A stretch of DNA of 64,000 nucleotides from a virus, in the IMG/VR virus record IMGVR_UViG_3300021420_000018, positions 59,708 to 123,707 of that record. One strand, given 5' to 3'. Below the pieces are notes generated by a model. It was not told the origin of the DNA, searched no databases, and saw only the letters and a program-made list of their open reading frames with translations. Of this stretch, positions 1 to 7,686 are shown one piece after another (the stretch's first letter is position 1; each line of letters begins with the position of its first letter). Made by a program: the position numbers and the translations under genes.

Positions 1-1048
1 CCTTGGCCAGCGCTTTGAGGCTGCGCGCGACTTCCGCGACTTCTTCGTGCCGGCGTCCGGGGCGCTTAGTGCCCGGAGAGACCAGCTGCAGGTAATCGAT
101 GATGGCCAGGGCCAAGCCTCGTTCGCGTTTCATGCGGCTTGCGCGGATGGCGATATCGATCACCGAGGATGATGAAGAGTCGTCTATCTCGATCTTCCAG
201 GCCATCATTTCGCCGATCACTTGCGCGATCGCGGACCAATCCTCGCGGCGAATGTGGCCGGTCCTCAGCAGGTGCGAGTTAATGCGTGCGCGGGAAGTCA
301 GGAGCCTCGTGATCAGCGAGTCCGCCGACATTTCCAGGCTGAAGATGGCGATGGGCCCGCCGCCAGCGACCGAGACGTTCTCAGCGATATTGAGAGCGAG
401 GGCGCTCTTTCCAACCGAGGGTCTGGCTGCCAGGATGATTAGCTCAGAAGGCTGGAGTCCGGACGTAAGGGCGTCCAGCTGGTTGTAACCTGTGGATAGG
501 CCGGTCAAACGGCGCCCTTCGTGTATTATTTTCTCGATTTTGTCGCTGTAGTCGGGTATCAGCTTCCGGATCCCCACGAGGCCTTTGCTGGCTTGGGTGT
601 CAGACAGCGCTGTAAATGCTGCGTGCGCTTGTTCAAGCAGGGCCGATGCGCTATCGCCTTCGAGCGCATTGGTCAATATCGACTGTGCAACAAAAGCCGC
701 GGCACGCCTGATCGAGACATCTTTAACGATGGCAGCGTAGTGAGCAACATTGCTGATCCGCGGAACTCCATCGATCAGCGCCGATAAATAGGCTGGACCT
801 CCCGCAGCCTCAAGATCCCCGGTGAGCTGAAGATGCTCAGTTAGTGTTATGAGATCGATCGGCTCCCGGGCGGCCGCGAGCTGAATCATGTGGGTTAAGG
901 TTCTACGGTGGCGATCATCGAAAAAATCTTCAGCATTTACCTTCTCGATGACCGTACTCAGGGTATCGTTGTCGAGTAAAATCGCGCCGAGGATCGCGCG
1001 CTCCGCATCAGGATTCTGTGGCAGATGGGGAGTCTCTTCTGGTTTCAC
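1..1048 (-). CDS. dnaB: Replicative DNA helicase DnaB (3' end beyond window)
   Basis: This is the hexameric helicase that unwinds the replication fork. The N-terminal domain (residues about 10-120) has the DnaB pattern PHLPQNPDAERAILGAILL. After a linker comes the RecA-like motor, with GLSTGYNQLDALTSGL near 183-198, Walker A ARPSVGKSA at 209-217, the FSLEMS segment, and Walker B LAIIDYLQLV near 316-325. The start is a GTG whose TG is shared with the TGA stop of the GIY-YIG gene upstream (GTGA overlap). About 349 codons are present; the last part of the motor lies left of base 1. It is the most distal gene of the replication block seen here. Family identification is certain from the motifs. 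Confidence 0.95.
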   Translation of the reverse strand, partial: MKPEETPHLPQNPDAERAILGAILLDNDTLSTVIEKVNAEDFFDDRHRRTLTHMIQLAAAREPIDLITLTEHLQLTGDLEAAGGPAYLSALIDGVPRISNVAHYAAIVKDVSIRRAAAFVAQSILTNALEGDSASALLEQAHAAFTALSDTQASKGLVGIRKLIPDYSDKIEKIIHEGRRLTGLSTGYNQLDALTSGLQPSELIILAARPSVGKSALALNIAENVSVAGGGPIAIFSLEMSADSLITRLLTSRARINSHLLRTGHIRREDWSAIAQVIGEMMAWKIEIDDSSSSSVIDIAIRASRMKRERGLALAIIDYLQLVSPGTKRPGRRHEEVAEVARSLKALAK

Positions 1049-1509
1049 GCGGTCTTTCTCTGAAAGTTCTTCTCAAACCACGCGAGTCTCCGACAGGTGT
1101 CGCTACAGTATTTTTGCCAAGGTTTTTTGGGCGCAAACTCTTTGCGACATCCTTCACAACGTTCCGAGGCAAAGGTCATTTTGGTCCGCCTTATCTCTCT
1201 GCGTTTGCCATTAAAGCTAGGATTCAAAGACTTGATTAGTTTCGCTTCGTGTTTGAACGCCGCGTGTGCATTGTCAAAGAACTCTGCCGCCACCCTAGTG
1301 CAATCAGGCAAGTGGACATTTAACGGATGGGACCGCGACAATGGCCTACAGAGGCCGTTTGCGCTCGCACCAACGTAGAAGGCTTCATCGCCCTTCCAGA
1401 TCGTGTAAACGCACGGTTTTGATAGGGTTATAAAATCCCTGCTAGTCCAAGTGAATGTTGCCATGTCGTGCTTTGTCTTTGGTTGTGGCATGATGCGTCT
1501 ATACGCCAT
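1045..1509 (-). CDS. GIY-YIG-like endonuclease with C-terminal zinc finger
   Basis: A 154-residue protein. Residues about 33-100 resemble a GIY-YIG nuclease: VYTIWKGDEAFYVGAS gives the two short strands, with Y and YVG in place of the canonical GIY/YIG, and FKHEAKLIKSLNPSFNGK gives the helix with the catalytic Glu followed by Asn. The C-terminus has a CxxC...CxxxC zinc knuckle (CEGCRKEFAP, then YCSDTCR). It overlaps dnaB by 4 nt. Such proteins are usually homing or repair nucleases. The start could also be the internal Met at residue 7 or 16, which would leave the nuclease core intact. Confidence 0.7.
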   Translation of the reverse strand: MAYRRIMPQPKTKHDMATFTWTSRDFITLSKPCVYTIWKGDEAFYVGASANGLCRPLSRSHPLNVHLPDCTRVAAEFFDNAHAAFKHEAKLIKSLNPSFNGKRREIRRTKMTFASERCEGCRKEFAPKKPWQKYCSDTCRRLAWFEKNFQRKTA

Positions 1510-1536
1510 CGGAACGCATGCGTCAAGGCCTTAGCG

Positions 1537-1986
1537 TCACAGCCGGATCGCCCTCCGCGACTTGAGCTGTGCCAGTTCGGCTTGCAGTTCATTGACTCTT
1601 GCCCTTGCGCCAGGCTCCGGTGGCATTCCTGGTCCTGCTATGACCGGCAGTCTGCCGATAAGTTCGACCCTCAGCTGGTCGATCCTGTTCTGCATAAGCT
1701 GAAGGTCTTGGCGGGTTCGTAGATCGGCAAGCCTGCGCAGTGCCGGCTTGTCGATGTAGACCGCAAAGTATTCGGCATACTGCGCCGGCAGCCGGTCGCT
1801 GAAACGTCTCCTGTGAACATTGGCGGCAGCCGCGGCCTTTACTCGCGATCCGCGGCCGCGAGCCAGGATGCGCGTACCTTTGACGGCGTAAGCGCGAAGC
1901 TGCTTGAGGAAGGCGTTGCCTTCAGGTGTGTTGGGGACCCGAAGCAATGTGGCGATGGTTGGATCGTTCAGACCTGGTTTAGCCAC
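1537..1986 (-). CDS. Hypothetical basic protein ending in RRAIRL
   Basis: 149 residues, not recognised. It is rich in Arg and Ala. Residues about 88-145 look helical with heptad-like spacing (LQLMQNRIDQLRVELIGR and VNELQAELAQLKS), suggesting a short coiled coil. It ends KSRRAIRL, a degenerate version of the C-terminal tail found on several other proteins in this window. The gene overlaps the 3' end of the gene upstream by 8 nt, so the two are probably translationally coupled. Confidence 0.6.
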   Translation of the reverse strand: MAKPGLNDPTIATLLRVPNTPEGNAFLKQLRAYAVKGTRILARGRGSRVKAAAAANVHRRRFSDRLPAQYAEYFAVYIDKPALRRLADLRTRQDLQLMQNRIDQLRVELIGRLPVIAGPGMPPEPGARARVNELQAELAQLKSRRAIRL

Positions 1987-2230
1987 GGCGCTTCTCTTTG
2001 GCTAGCTGCTGTATTTTGTAGGCAGTTAGTACCGTGGCCGCGTACAGACCGGCCAGCATCTCGAATGGATCGGAACTGGCTGCAGAAGCCGCCCTCGCTG
2101 CGGAGTGGCTCACCCTTGCGACCACGCGCTTGCGCTTCCAAGGGCCAAGTGAGACGTCCAGGTGTTCGAGCGCGAAACTGTGTAACTGGCTCAGCCAAAG
2201 ATCAATCTCGTCAGGTTTTGTTTTCGGCAT
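1979..2230 (-). CDS. Hypothetical small protein
   Basis: 83 residues (begins MPKTKPDEIDLWLSQLHS), not recognised. It is mildly basic in the middle (WKRKRVVARVSH) with no obvious membrane segment. An AAATAAAGGAGCGAA Shine-Dalgarno context lies directly upstream, and the 8-nt overlap with the following gene supports coding. It belongs to the chain of small genes between parB and dnaB. Confidence 0.55.
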   Translation of the reverse strand: MPKTKPDEIDLWLSQLHSFALEHLDVSLGPWKRKRVVARVSHSAARAASAASSDPFEMLAGLYAATVLTAYKIQQLAKEKRRG

Positions 2231-2245
2231 TTCGCTCCTTTATTT

Positions 2246-2497
2246 TCATTTGGTCCTCTTGAGAAACGTGTTGAGAAATGTGCTGCCCACGATGATCTTG
2301 GTGCCGGCCGGGACCGTCATGATGACTTCCACTGGTTGAGGTGGCCCCGCCTGCACTATTTGTGCGTCGGTATCGGCTTCCAGGCAGACACCGACTTGGC
2401 AGTTGACCGAAGGTTGGTCCGGCGAGACCACGAGCTGCACGTGGCCTCGCGAACACACGTATGGCGTTACCCTGAACCGCATGCGCTCTCGTTTCAT
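2246..2497 (-). CDS. Hypothetical small protein with three Cys
   Basis: 83 residues, not recognised. Beta-rich: CSRGHVQLVVSP, VNCQVGVCLEAD and PVEVIMTVPAGTKIIVGSTFL read as alternating strands. It sits between the parB stop (5 nt away) and the next small gene, so it belongs to the same transcript. The two downstream Met codons near the start (MKRERM) leave the exact start open by five residues. Confidence 0.5.
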   Translation of the reverse strand: MKRERMRFRVTPYVCSRGHVQLVVSPDQPSVNCQVGVCLEADTDAQIVQAGPPQPVEVIMTVPAGTKIIVGSTFLNTFLKRTK

Positions 2498-2502
2498 GGG
2501 AC

Positions 2503-3993
2503 CTACTTTTTGGGCTTGGCTTCCTTGGCCTTTGGCTTGATCTGTTTCTCTTTGGCCAGCTTCGCGATCTCGGCCAGCGAAACATCTTCAGCCTTGGCCT
2601 TGGCTTCGAGCAGTGTAGCCTTTGGCGTGCTGCTGGTGGAGAACCAGAGCTCGCTGTCGGCCAGCATGAGCAAACACATCCATTGCTCGACGCCATCGGC
2701 ATTCAGTTTGGCGAGATTCTTCTCAATGGTTCCTTGGAAGTCTTTGCCGCCGTACTTACTGCTGGTGGGCTCCCAGGCCAGGGCATCGCAAACAGCTTTG
2801 GCGTGATCGTGGCTGAGAGTTCGGATTTGCCAGTCGAGGATCGCTCGATAATCCTTTTCGCTAACCTTGATGGGGTCCGACGCAAGTTCCTTGAAGATGA
2901 GCCCGCGGCGCCGCAGCTCCAGCCGGCGTGATTTGATCTTGACGTTTTGCTCTTTGCGCCAGGCACTGTTGCTGCTGCCACCGTCTGAAACGTAGCGATG
3001 CGTCTTGCATTTCGGATTGACGCAGACCGTGAGCACGTCTCCGACTTTGGCTGTTCTGCCACCCGCCCAATCGCCGTAGTAATCCAGCTTTTGAACGATG
3101 ATGCCTTGCTTGAGATTGGCGCAGTTTTTATCTTTGGCCGGCGTCCACTCGGTCGTGGCTATCGGCTTCTCACCATAGGAACTGCCCAACGTGAGTTTGA
3201 TCGCATCCGGAAACTTCGCGACCTGAATCGCTACCAGGGCCTCGACCTTCGAGTCGTAGCAAGTTGGATCGGTGCACGTATCGTTTCCCTTGATGTCGGC
3301 GAACAGCAACTTGTTCGCTCCGGTCCGCTTCGGACACGCAAGGCACGATCCGGCTGAAGGCTCCAACTTCGCGTCCTTGGTATCGAACGGCGCCTCGGCC
3401 AAGTTCAGAAAGAAGTGACGCTCGATTGAATCGGCCAAGCTGTGCGCGCTGTCGCCGCGCTTGAGATAGTCTAAACATTCCTTCTGCTGTTCCGGTTGCA
3501 ACCTGCAGACCTGGAGCGCGTGCGCCTGGCTGATCTTCAGTTCGCGGAACAGCTTCTTGACCGGCTCAATCAGTGCGCAGAACTTCAAGCGTATCTGCAC
3601 GTGCCGATCGCTCTTACCGGTCTTGGTGGCCAGTTGATCGATGGAGTAACCGAAGTCTTTCTGGAGCCGCTGATAGGTTTCTGCTTCGTCGAGCGGATGG
3701 AGATCATCCCGATGCATGTTCTCGATCAGTTGAATCTCGAAAGCTTCCGAGTCCGTCAGCGTTTTGACAATACACGGCACTTCCTTTAGGCCGGCAGCTT
3801 TGGCACCGCGATAGCGGCGCGAGCCAGCGACGATCAGGAAACCGTCATTATTGGAACGAACGAGCAACGGCTCCAGGATGCCTTTCTCTTTGATCGATTC
3901 GGTTAGTTCTTTGAGGCTGTCCTTGTCGAACGTGGTCCGGGGGTTGGTGCTTTCGTGTAATAAAACTAGTTCGATATTTTGAATCTCCAGCAT
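2503..3993 (-). CDS. parB: ParB/Spo0J-family protein with Cys-rich middle
   Basis: 496 residues. Residues 1-115 form the ParB N-terminal (CTP-binding) domain: NPRTTFDKDSLKELTESIKE, then the GSRRYRGAKAAGL box and the ENMHRDDLHPLDEAE box. Residues about 116-160 give the helix-turn-helix (FGYSIDQLATKTGKSDRHVQ). A long middle part carries a Cys cluster (CLACPKRTG, CTDPTCYDSK) that could bind zinc. This extended architecture is larger than the roughly 280-residue chromosomal ParB. Its role could be segregation of a plasmid-like prophage or gene control; no parA is visible. Start set by the AAGGGAGAATC leader 10 nt before ATG 3993. Confidence 0.9.
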   Translation of the reverse strand: MLEIQNIELVLLHESTNPRTTFDKDSLKELTESIKEKGILEPLLVRSNNDGFLIVAGSRRYRGAKAAGLKEVPCIVKTLTDSEAFEIQLIENMHRDDLHPLDEAETYQRLQKDFGYSIDQLATKTGKSDRHVQIRLKFCALIEPVKKLFRELKISQAHALQVCRLQPEQQKECLDYLKRGDSAHSLADSIERHFFLNLAEAPFDTKDAKLEPSAGSCLACPKRTGANKLLFADIKGNDTCTDPTCYDSKVEALVAIQVAKFPDAIKLTLGSSYGEKPIATTEWTPAKDKNCANLKQGIIVQKLDYYGDWAGGRTAKVGDVLTVCVNPKCKTHRYVSDGGSSNSAWRKEQNVKIKSRRLELRRRGLIFKELASDPIKVSEKDYRAILDWQIRTLSHDHAKAVCDALAWEPTSSKYGGKDFQGTIEKNLAKLNADGVEQWMCLLMLADSELWFSTSSTPKATLLEAKAKAEDVSLAEIAKLAKEKQIKPKAKEAKPKK

Positions 3994-3999
3994 TTTTTT

Positions 4000-4011
4000 G
4001 ATTCTCCCTTT
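4000..4011 (-). promoter_or_regulatory. Repeated leader AAAGGGAGAATC (parB)
   Basis: Minus-strand copy of the recurring ribosome-binding leader, followed by an A-run and the parB ATG. No hairpin lies upstream because the preceding HNH coding region ends only about 10 nt away. Confidence 0.8.
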
Positions 4012-4019
4012 TTGTGAAG

Positions 4020-4703
4020 TTACAGATGAGACCAGTTCTTGCGATGCAAGATGTAGGAAATTCTAGACCGTGAAACTCTAAATCGTTCAGCAATGAGTCG
4101 GTGATTGTGGCCAGATGCGGCTAATTGCCTAATTTGCAAAACTTGATTTTCAGTTAGTTTGGCGTGACCGTTCTTGACGCCACGCGCGCGAGTGCCGTGG
4201 CGTAATTGATCAGCAGCGTTCTCTTTTGGAGTGCCCCACTTCAGATTCGATAACTTGTTATTGCCTGCATTGTTGTCGTCGTGAAGAGATTCCAGCCCTG
4301 GCGGACACGGGCCGACGAACGCGGTTAAAACTAGGACATGAACGTATTTCTTAGTTTCCTTTCTGTCTGCGGTCCAAAGAGAGACTCGCAAATGGCCCGT
4401 GCGATTTGAACGCCACGGCTTTAGAAATCTCCCGAACCTGTGCGAGTTCCTGAACGATGCATATATAGCGCGGACGCGGCCCAAGCTGCTAACTTCGTAG
4501 CGATCGGCGAAACCGGGAACCGGACGCCATTCCTCTTCTGGAATGACGTTGTTAACGTCAGTGATTACAGCAAGGGCCTTTTCTAACGGCCAGCCAGCAT
4601 CTATGCGTTTCCAAAGAGTAGCCGGTTTGATCCCTACCTTACGCGCCCATGCCGTAATGGATAGCGACGTGTCCAGGAAAGTTATCGATCTCTTCTTAGG
4701 CAT
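4020..4703 (-). CDS. HNH homing endonuclease (NUMOD4-HNH-HTH)
   Basis: 227 residues in the layout of mobile HNH endonucleases. An N-terminal helical segment (ITAWARKVGIKPATLWKRID) is followed by NUMOD4 at about 55-80 (EEEWRPVPGFADRYEVSSLG). Next is the HNH core at about 120-165 (HVLVLTAF, LESLHDDNNAGNNKLSNLKW), then a C-terminal HTH at about 185-225 (LTENQVLQIRQLAASGHNH, FRVSRSRISYIL). It overlaps the upstream YkgJ-like gene by 8 nt. It is a freestanding mobile element rather than a phage housekeeping gene. Confidence 0.9.
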   Translation of the reverse strand: MPKKRSITFLDTSLSITAWARKVGIKPATLWKRIDAGWPLEKALAVITDVNNVIPEEEWRPVPGFADRYEVSSLGRVRAIYASFRNSHRFGRFLKPWRSNRTGHLRVSLWTADRKETKKYVHVLVLTAFVGPCPPGLESLHDDNNAGNNKLSNLKWGTPKENAADQLRHGTRARGVKNGHAKLTENQVLQIRQLAASGHNHRLIAERFRVSRSRISYILHRKNWSHL

Positions 4704-5154
4704 CGTATTTCCTTTGAATCGCTACAACCTTCTCATTCAGTTCCTTGAACTCTGCTTCGGTTATCCAGCGCGGCGACGGCAAACAACCATGGGGGCAACG
4801 AAGCCATTCGTTATCGACGCAGCCAAAGCATCGGCAAACTAGCGGTCTTATCGCATATGCCATGCAGGAGCCCATCTCACTAAGAAAAACACAGCGCAAG
4901 TCCTCCCGACTAGAGGGCGCAAGACCGATAAAATGCTGCCGTATGAACTCCTGATCAGGAAGGTGTGGGCGTTCACTAGGTTCAAATATCGTTACCAACT
5001 CGAGCCACCCGCGCTTGTCCTCGAGCCGCTGTGCTTCGATCTTCGGAATCAGGATAGGACCGCAGTAATCGAAACACTTCCGCTGACACTGGACCTGCGG
5101 CAGGGTTGCGTAGAGTGCTTCCAGTTCTGCGTATTTGCTAGCGGATTCTGTCAT
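4696..5154 (-). CDS. YkgJ-type Cys-cluster protein
   Basis: 152 residues with the Cys pattern of the YkgJ (zinc- or iron-chelating) family: CQRKCFDYCG near 23-32, then CVFLSEMGSCMAYAIRPLVC and CRCFGC about 85-113, and CPHGC near 121. The family is thought to bind a metal or FeS cluster through these Cys; the substrate is unknown. A second member lies at 15394-15867. It ends inside the HNH gene start and its own start overlaps the small zinc-finger gene upstream. Confidence 0.75.
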   Translation of the reverse strand: MTESASKYAELEALYATLPQVQCQRKCFDYCGPILIPKIEAQRLEDKRGWLELVTIFEPSERPHLPDQEFIRQHFIGLAPSSREDLRCVFLSEMGSCMAYAIRPLVCRCFGCVDNEWLRCPHGCLPSPRWITEAEFKELNEKVVAIQRKYDA

Positions 5155-5314
5155 CGAGTATAAACTCCAGTATCTTGATTTTGCGCCGCGTCTCCACTAT
5201 CTGACGTTCTAGCAATTCCTTTTCGACGAATGCCTTGTTGCGGCAGTCGGCACACGCCACATGATCGTGATTATCGGTCGCGCCAAAGGCTCGTCCACAG
5301 ATTGGACAACTCAT
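5138..5314 (-). CDS. Small CxxC zinc-finger protein
   Basis: 58 residues starting MSCPICGRAFG, with CPIC and CADC pairs spaced as in a zinc ribbon and a helical, charged C-terminal half (VEKELLERQIVETRRKIK). The start at 5314 is preferred over upstream codons in the same frame because its ATG forms an ATGA overlap with the stop of the preceding gene. The function is not known. Confidence 0.65.
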   Translation of the reverse strand: MSCPICGRAFGATDNHDHVACADCRNKAFVEKELLERQIVETRRKIKILEFILDDRIR

Positions 5315-5532
5315 AGTTGTGAAGGCTTGCTCGGCCGCGGCTTCCAAAGCCGGTCTTTCGCAGCCCGAATCTCCTTTCCTAGTTTTATGTCGCACCAGTA
5401 CGTCGTAGGCGCAAACAAGCCGGCCTTTTTCATGGCCTTGATGATTTCGTACTCCATCTCGGACAGGATTGACCGGTGTCCGACGAGCCAATCAACGCGC
5501 TGCTTAAACGTGGACCGCTTCTCGCGGCTCAT
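5311..5532 (-). CDS. Hypothetical small protein
   Basis: 73 residues (MSREKRSTFKQRVDWLVGHR), not recognised. Helical and basic, with a conserved-looking SILSEMEYEIIKAMKKAGLF segment. It is coupled by 4-nt overlaps on both sides, to the HD-domain gene upstream and the zinc-finger gene downstream. Confidence 0.6.
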   Translation of the reverse strand: MSREKRSTFKQRVDWLVGHRSILSEMEYEIIKAMKKAGLFAPTTYWCDIKLGKEIRAAKDRLWKPRPSKPSQL

Positions 5533-6158
5533 AGTCCGAACCTTTCGAGCGCCTTGTAAACTCTCGGCACCGGACGATGTTCGTTCACGATATCCACAAA
5601 CCAGCGGAGTTTCTTGTATTCCTTGCTTGGAGTGTAGGCGTCGATGATCGTGAAAAAAAGAAACACGTCCATATCCTTGATCGACAGAACGTTATTCAGC
5701 CTGCTCTGCTTGACGCGGCCCTTTTCCTCGAACCCTTTCCAGATGGCCCAGTTCTCATCGTGGTACTGCACCATATTGAGCAAGTCATTTCTCTGCGCCG
5801 GCTCGACCAGGGTTTCGTCAAGGAACTCAGCCAAGAATCTCTTGGCGAGCGTGGCGTGGCTTTCATTCCCCGCGATCGGTGAGTCTCGCTTCGCCCAAAG
5901 TTTCATGGTGTCGTGCGTGTGGACCAGGATGCGCAGCTTCCAATACTCCACTTCCGAGAGAAGCGGATGCAACATCATCAGGTTATTTTCAAGATCGATA
6001 ATGTGGAGCTCGACTGTGCCTTCGGCGTGGCCGGTTCGCGGCTTCCCGTATTTCACTCCCTCGGTGTACCGAGGATCGGCGGTGATCTTTTCGTAGATCG
6101 TTTGCAGCTTCTGGACGTCCCAATAGACCTTATAGAACTCCGGTGAGTTTGCGATCAT
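5529..6158 (-). CDS. HD-domain phosphohydrolase-like protein
   Basis: 209 residues. Histidines and Asp pairs fit an HD metal-binding fold: GHAEGTVELHIIDLENNL at about 43-60 supplies early His residues, and ILVHTHDTMKLWAKRD at about 77-92 contains the HD pair. ESHATLAKRFLAEF near 99-112 and MVQYHDENW near 130 supply later ligands. HD proteins hydrolyse phosphate esters such as nucleotides or (p)ppGpp; which one is not visible. It overlaps both neighbours by 4 nt. Confidence 0.65.
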   Translation of the reverse strand: MIANSPEFYKVYWDVQKLQTIYEKITADPRYTEGVKYGKPRTGHAEGTVELHIIDLENNLMMLHPLLSEVEYWKLRILVHTHDTMKLWAKRDSPIAGNESHATLAKRFLAEFLDETLVEPAQRNDLLNMVQYHDENWAIWKGFEEKGRVKQSRLNNVLSIKDMDVFLFFTIIDAYTPSKEYKKLRWFVDIVNEHRPVPRVYKALERFGL

Positions 6159-6346
6159 TGCACGCCCTCGTACTTGTTGGCGATGATGTTGAACGGACCG
6201 AAACAGGCAATCAGCGCGGTTTCGTCATGGCGTTCCATGAAGTGGTTCGCTTCATCCACTGTGTCGGTGATGGCGCGAACCAGGAACCGCTTGCCCATGC
6301 TGTAAATCCAGAGCTGCTCTCCGCCTTTCTTAGCTTTGTGAATCAC
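6155..6346 (-). CDS. Hypothetical small protein
   Basis: 63 residues (MIHKAKKGGEQLWIYSMGKR), not recognised. Reads as alternating strands and one helix (DTVDEANHFMERHDETALI). ATGA overlaps with both neighbours support it as a real gene in a coupled series. Confidence 0.6.
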   Translation of the reverse strand: MIHKAKKGGEQLWIYSMGKRFLVRAITDTVDEANHFMERHDETALIACFGPFNIIANKYEGVQ

Positions 6347-6630
6347 ACCACACCTCGTTTCTGCGCGTTCGTTTGCCAGCGTTCTTCCAAGTGGAAATGG
6401 ATTGGGATGGTGGTGCCGCCGCTGTCGTAGTACCGGATGAACTCGCGGACGGTGGGAGAAGTTTCAGCTACGTGCTCGCCGTTGTCTTGCCAGACGATCT
6501 CATCTTCGTAGACTTCCGGAGAAGGCAGGCCGGCGCGCTTCATGGCCAGGGCAATCGGGCACGCGCAAGGATCGCCTGGTTTGCCGTTGGCGATATCGGA
6601 CATCGTCACCCAAACGGTTACGTGGATCAT
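6343..6630 (-). CDS. Hypothetical phage protein with CACPIALA motif
   Basis: 95 residues. The segment GKPGDPCACPIALAMKRAG followed by a C-terminal IRYYDSGG is a pattern I associate with short conserved phage proteins of unknown function. No catalytic motif is visible. It overlaps its neighbours by 4 nt at each end. Confidence 0.65.
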   Translation of the reverse strand: MIHVTVWVTMSDIANGKPGDPCACPIALAMKRAGLPSPEVYEDEIVWQDNGEHVAETSPTVREFIRYYDSGGTTIPIHFHLEERWQTNAQKRGVV

Positions 6631-6788
6631 GTTTGGCTCGGCCGCTGTTCCTTGAGCGGCTTTGGTTGCATCGGGGGATCGGTCGGATCAATCTGCCTGC
6701 GCTTTTGCTCCCACTCTCGGATGAGCTCTGGATCGCCGCACCCTCTGAAAAACACAATCGCCAAAAGCAAAACCTGTCGGCGTGTCAT
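6627..6788 (-). CDS. Small lipoprotein-like protein
   Basis: 53 residues. The N-terminus MTRRQVLLLAIVFFRGCGDP looks like a short signal sequence with a possible, imperfect lipobox ending at Cys17. A charged helix and a Pro-rich tail follow (DPTDPPMQPKPLKEQ). It overlaps the gene upstream by 4 nt and the gene downstream by an ATGA. The size and Pro-rich tail recall Rz1-type spanin lipoproteins, but the location away from the lysis genes argues against that role. Confidence 0.6.
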   Translation of the reverse strand: MTRRQVLLLAIVFFRGCGDPELIREWEQKRRQIDPTDPPMQPKPLKEQRPSQT

Positions 6789-6895
6789 CGCCAGAGATCG
6801 TCCCACATTAGCCAGACGAAAAAGATCACGATGAAGGACCCGAACACTAAGGCTCCAAACGACGCCTTCAAAACTTCAAGGTGCTCTGGTGTCAT
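6785..6895 (-). CDS. Single-pass membrane miniprotein
   Basis: 36 residues, MTPEHLEVLKASFGALVFGS then a hydrophobic stretch FIVIFFVWLMW and a short basic end: one transmembrane helix, N-out or N-in not decidable. The start at 6895 is chosen because the AAGGGAGAATC leader precedes it; a longer reading upstream would run through the leader and its hairpin. It overlaps the lipoprotein-like gene downstream by 4 nt. Confidence 0.65.
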   Translation of the reverse strand: MTPEHLEVLKASFGALVFGSFIVIFFVWLMWDDLWR

Positions 6896-6900
6896 TTTTT

Positions 6901-6948
6901 GATTCTCCCTTGTTATTTGAAGCGGGGAGGTCCGTAGAGTCTCCCCGC
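6901..6948 (-). promoter_or_regulatory. Leader AAGGGAGAATC with 8-bp hairpin
   Basis: On the minus strand an 8-bp GC-rich stem (GCGGGGAG/CTCCCCGC, 6922-6948) with an 11-nt loop stands 10 nt upstream of the AAGGGAGAATC ribosome-binding leader (6901-6911). Its loop differs from the RCCGNNAA loop of the main hairpin family. No U-run follows, so it is not a standard terminator. Confidence 0.7.
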
Positions 6949-7015
6949 CCATTGTGGCCGCCACCAACATTTCGACTCTGGGCTCCAAGGGCTATATGGC
7001 GGTCACAAAGATCAA

Positions 7016-7564
7016 TCAGTTGATCGTGCTATCCGTAACCGTTCCGCTTCCGCCTTGGAGCGTATCGGTGTAGTACGTGGTGCAGCGACCATAGCGGCAC
7101 GCCGTATGCGACGTGCGAACGTAAGTCGCTGTCACGCTGAAGCCATCCAGGCGATTGTTGCTGTTCTCGTAAGTTCCCCATTCGCCAGTGAAGTAAGGGC
7201 AGGTTGTGCTTCCCGAAACTGTGAACGTGTCTCCTGTGTGGGTGCCGTTGCCGATAGTCCATACTTTCTGTCCGAAGGCAATCGGGTTGCACGGCGAGAG
7301 ATAGCCGTTGTTCAGATAACCAAGCTGGAACGGAACGTCGATGGCCGATCCGTATCCGCTGCCGAAGCTGGAGTTGAGGCTGACGGCTCCCATTTCGTAA
7401 GGGTACGGAGGATTTGCCGGATCGCTTCCATCCCAAGAAGTGATTTGGGAGTTGGCGTTGAACACAAAAGTGTTAGACAACGACACCGTCTGGGCCTTTG
7501 CCTGGTTTGTTACGAACAACAGCACTGCCAGAATCGGAAAGATGAATCGCCTTACCATTTGCAT
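7016..7564 (-). CDS. Secreted beta-rich protein
   Basis: 182 residues. Residues 1-24 form a Sec signal peptide: basic MQMVRR, hydrophobic FIFPILAVLLFV, and AKA before the predicted cut. The mature part is Gly/Ser/Thr-rich and beta-rich, with four Cys (SPCNP, TTCPYF, TACRYGRCTTYY) that could form disulfides. No family recognised. A good GGAG ribosome site precedes the ATG. An exported protein inside a replication-side operon is unusual and may be a moron expressed from lysogeny. Confidence 0.7.
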   Translation of the reverse strand: MQMVRRFIFPILAVLLFVTNQAKAQTVSLSNTFVFNANSQITSWDGSDPANPPYPYEMGAVSLNSSFGSGYGSAIDVPFQLGYLNNGYLSPCNPIAFGQKVWTIGNGTHTGDTFTVSGSTTCPYFTGEWGTYENSNNRLDGFSVTATYVRTSHTACRYGRCTTYYTDTLQGGSGTVTDSTIN

Positions 7565-7602
7565 TGTCGATCTCCTTTTTTTTGATTTGTGATTTGATAT
7601 TT

Positions 7603-7654
7603 GGCGGCGGTCACCCCGGGCCTTTTATTCGCTTGTGTCCTGGCAACCGCCGCC
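7603..7654 (-). other. Long GC-rich stem-loop
   Basis: A perfect 9-bp inverted repeat (GGCGGCGGT / ACCGCCGCC), extended to about 13 bp by G-U and GC pairs on the minus-strand RNA, closes a loop of roughly 26 nt. It lies between the DUF5131 stop and the secreted-protein start. No U-run follows on either strand, so it is more likely an RNA-stability or attenuation structure than an intrinsic terminator. Confidence 0.6.
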
Positions 7655-7686
7655 CTATTCAGCCGCTGTGCCGGTCGGCACTGCGG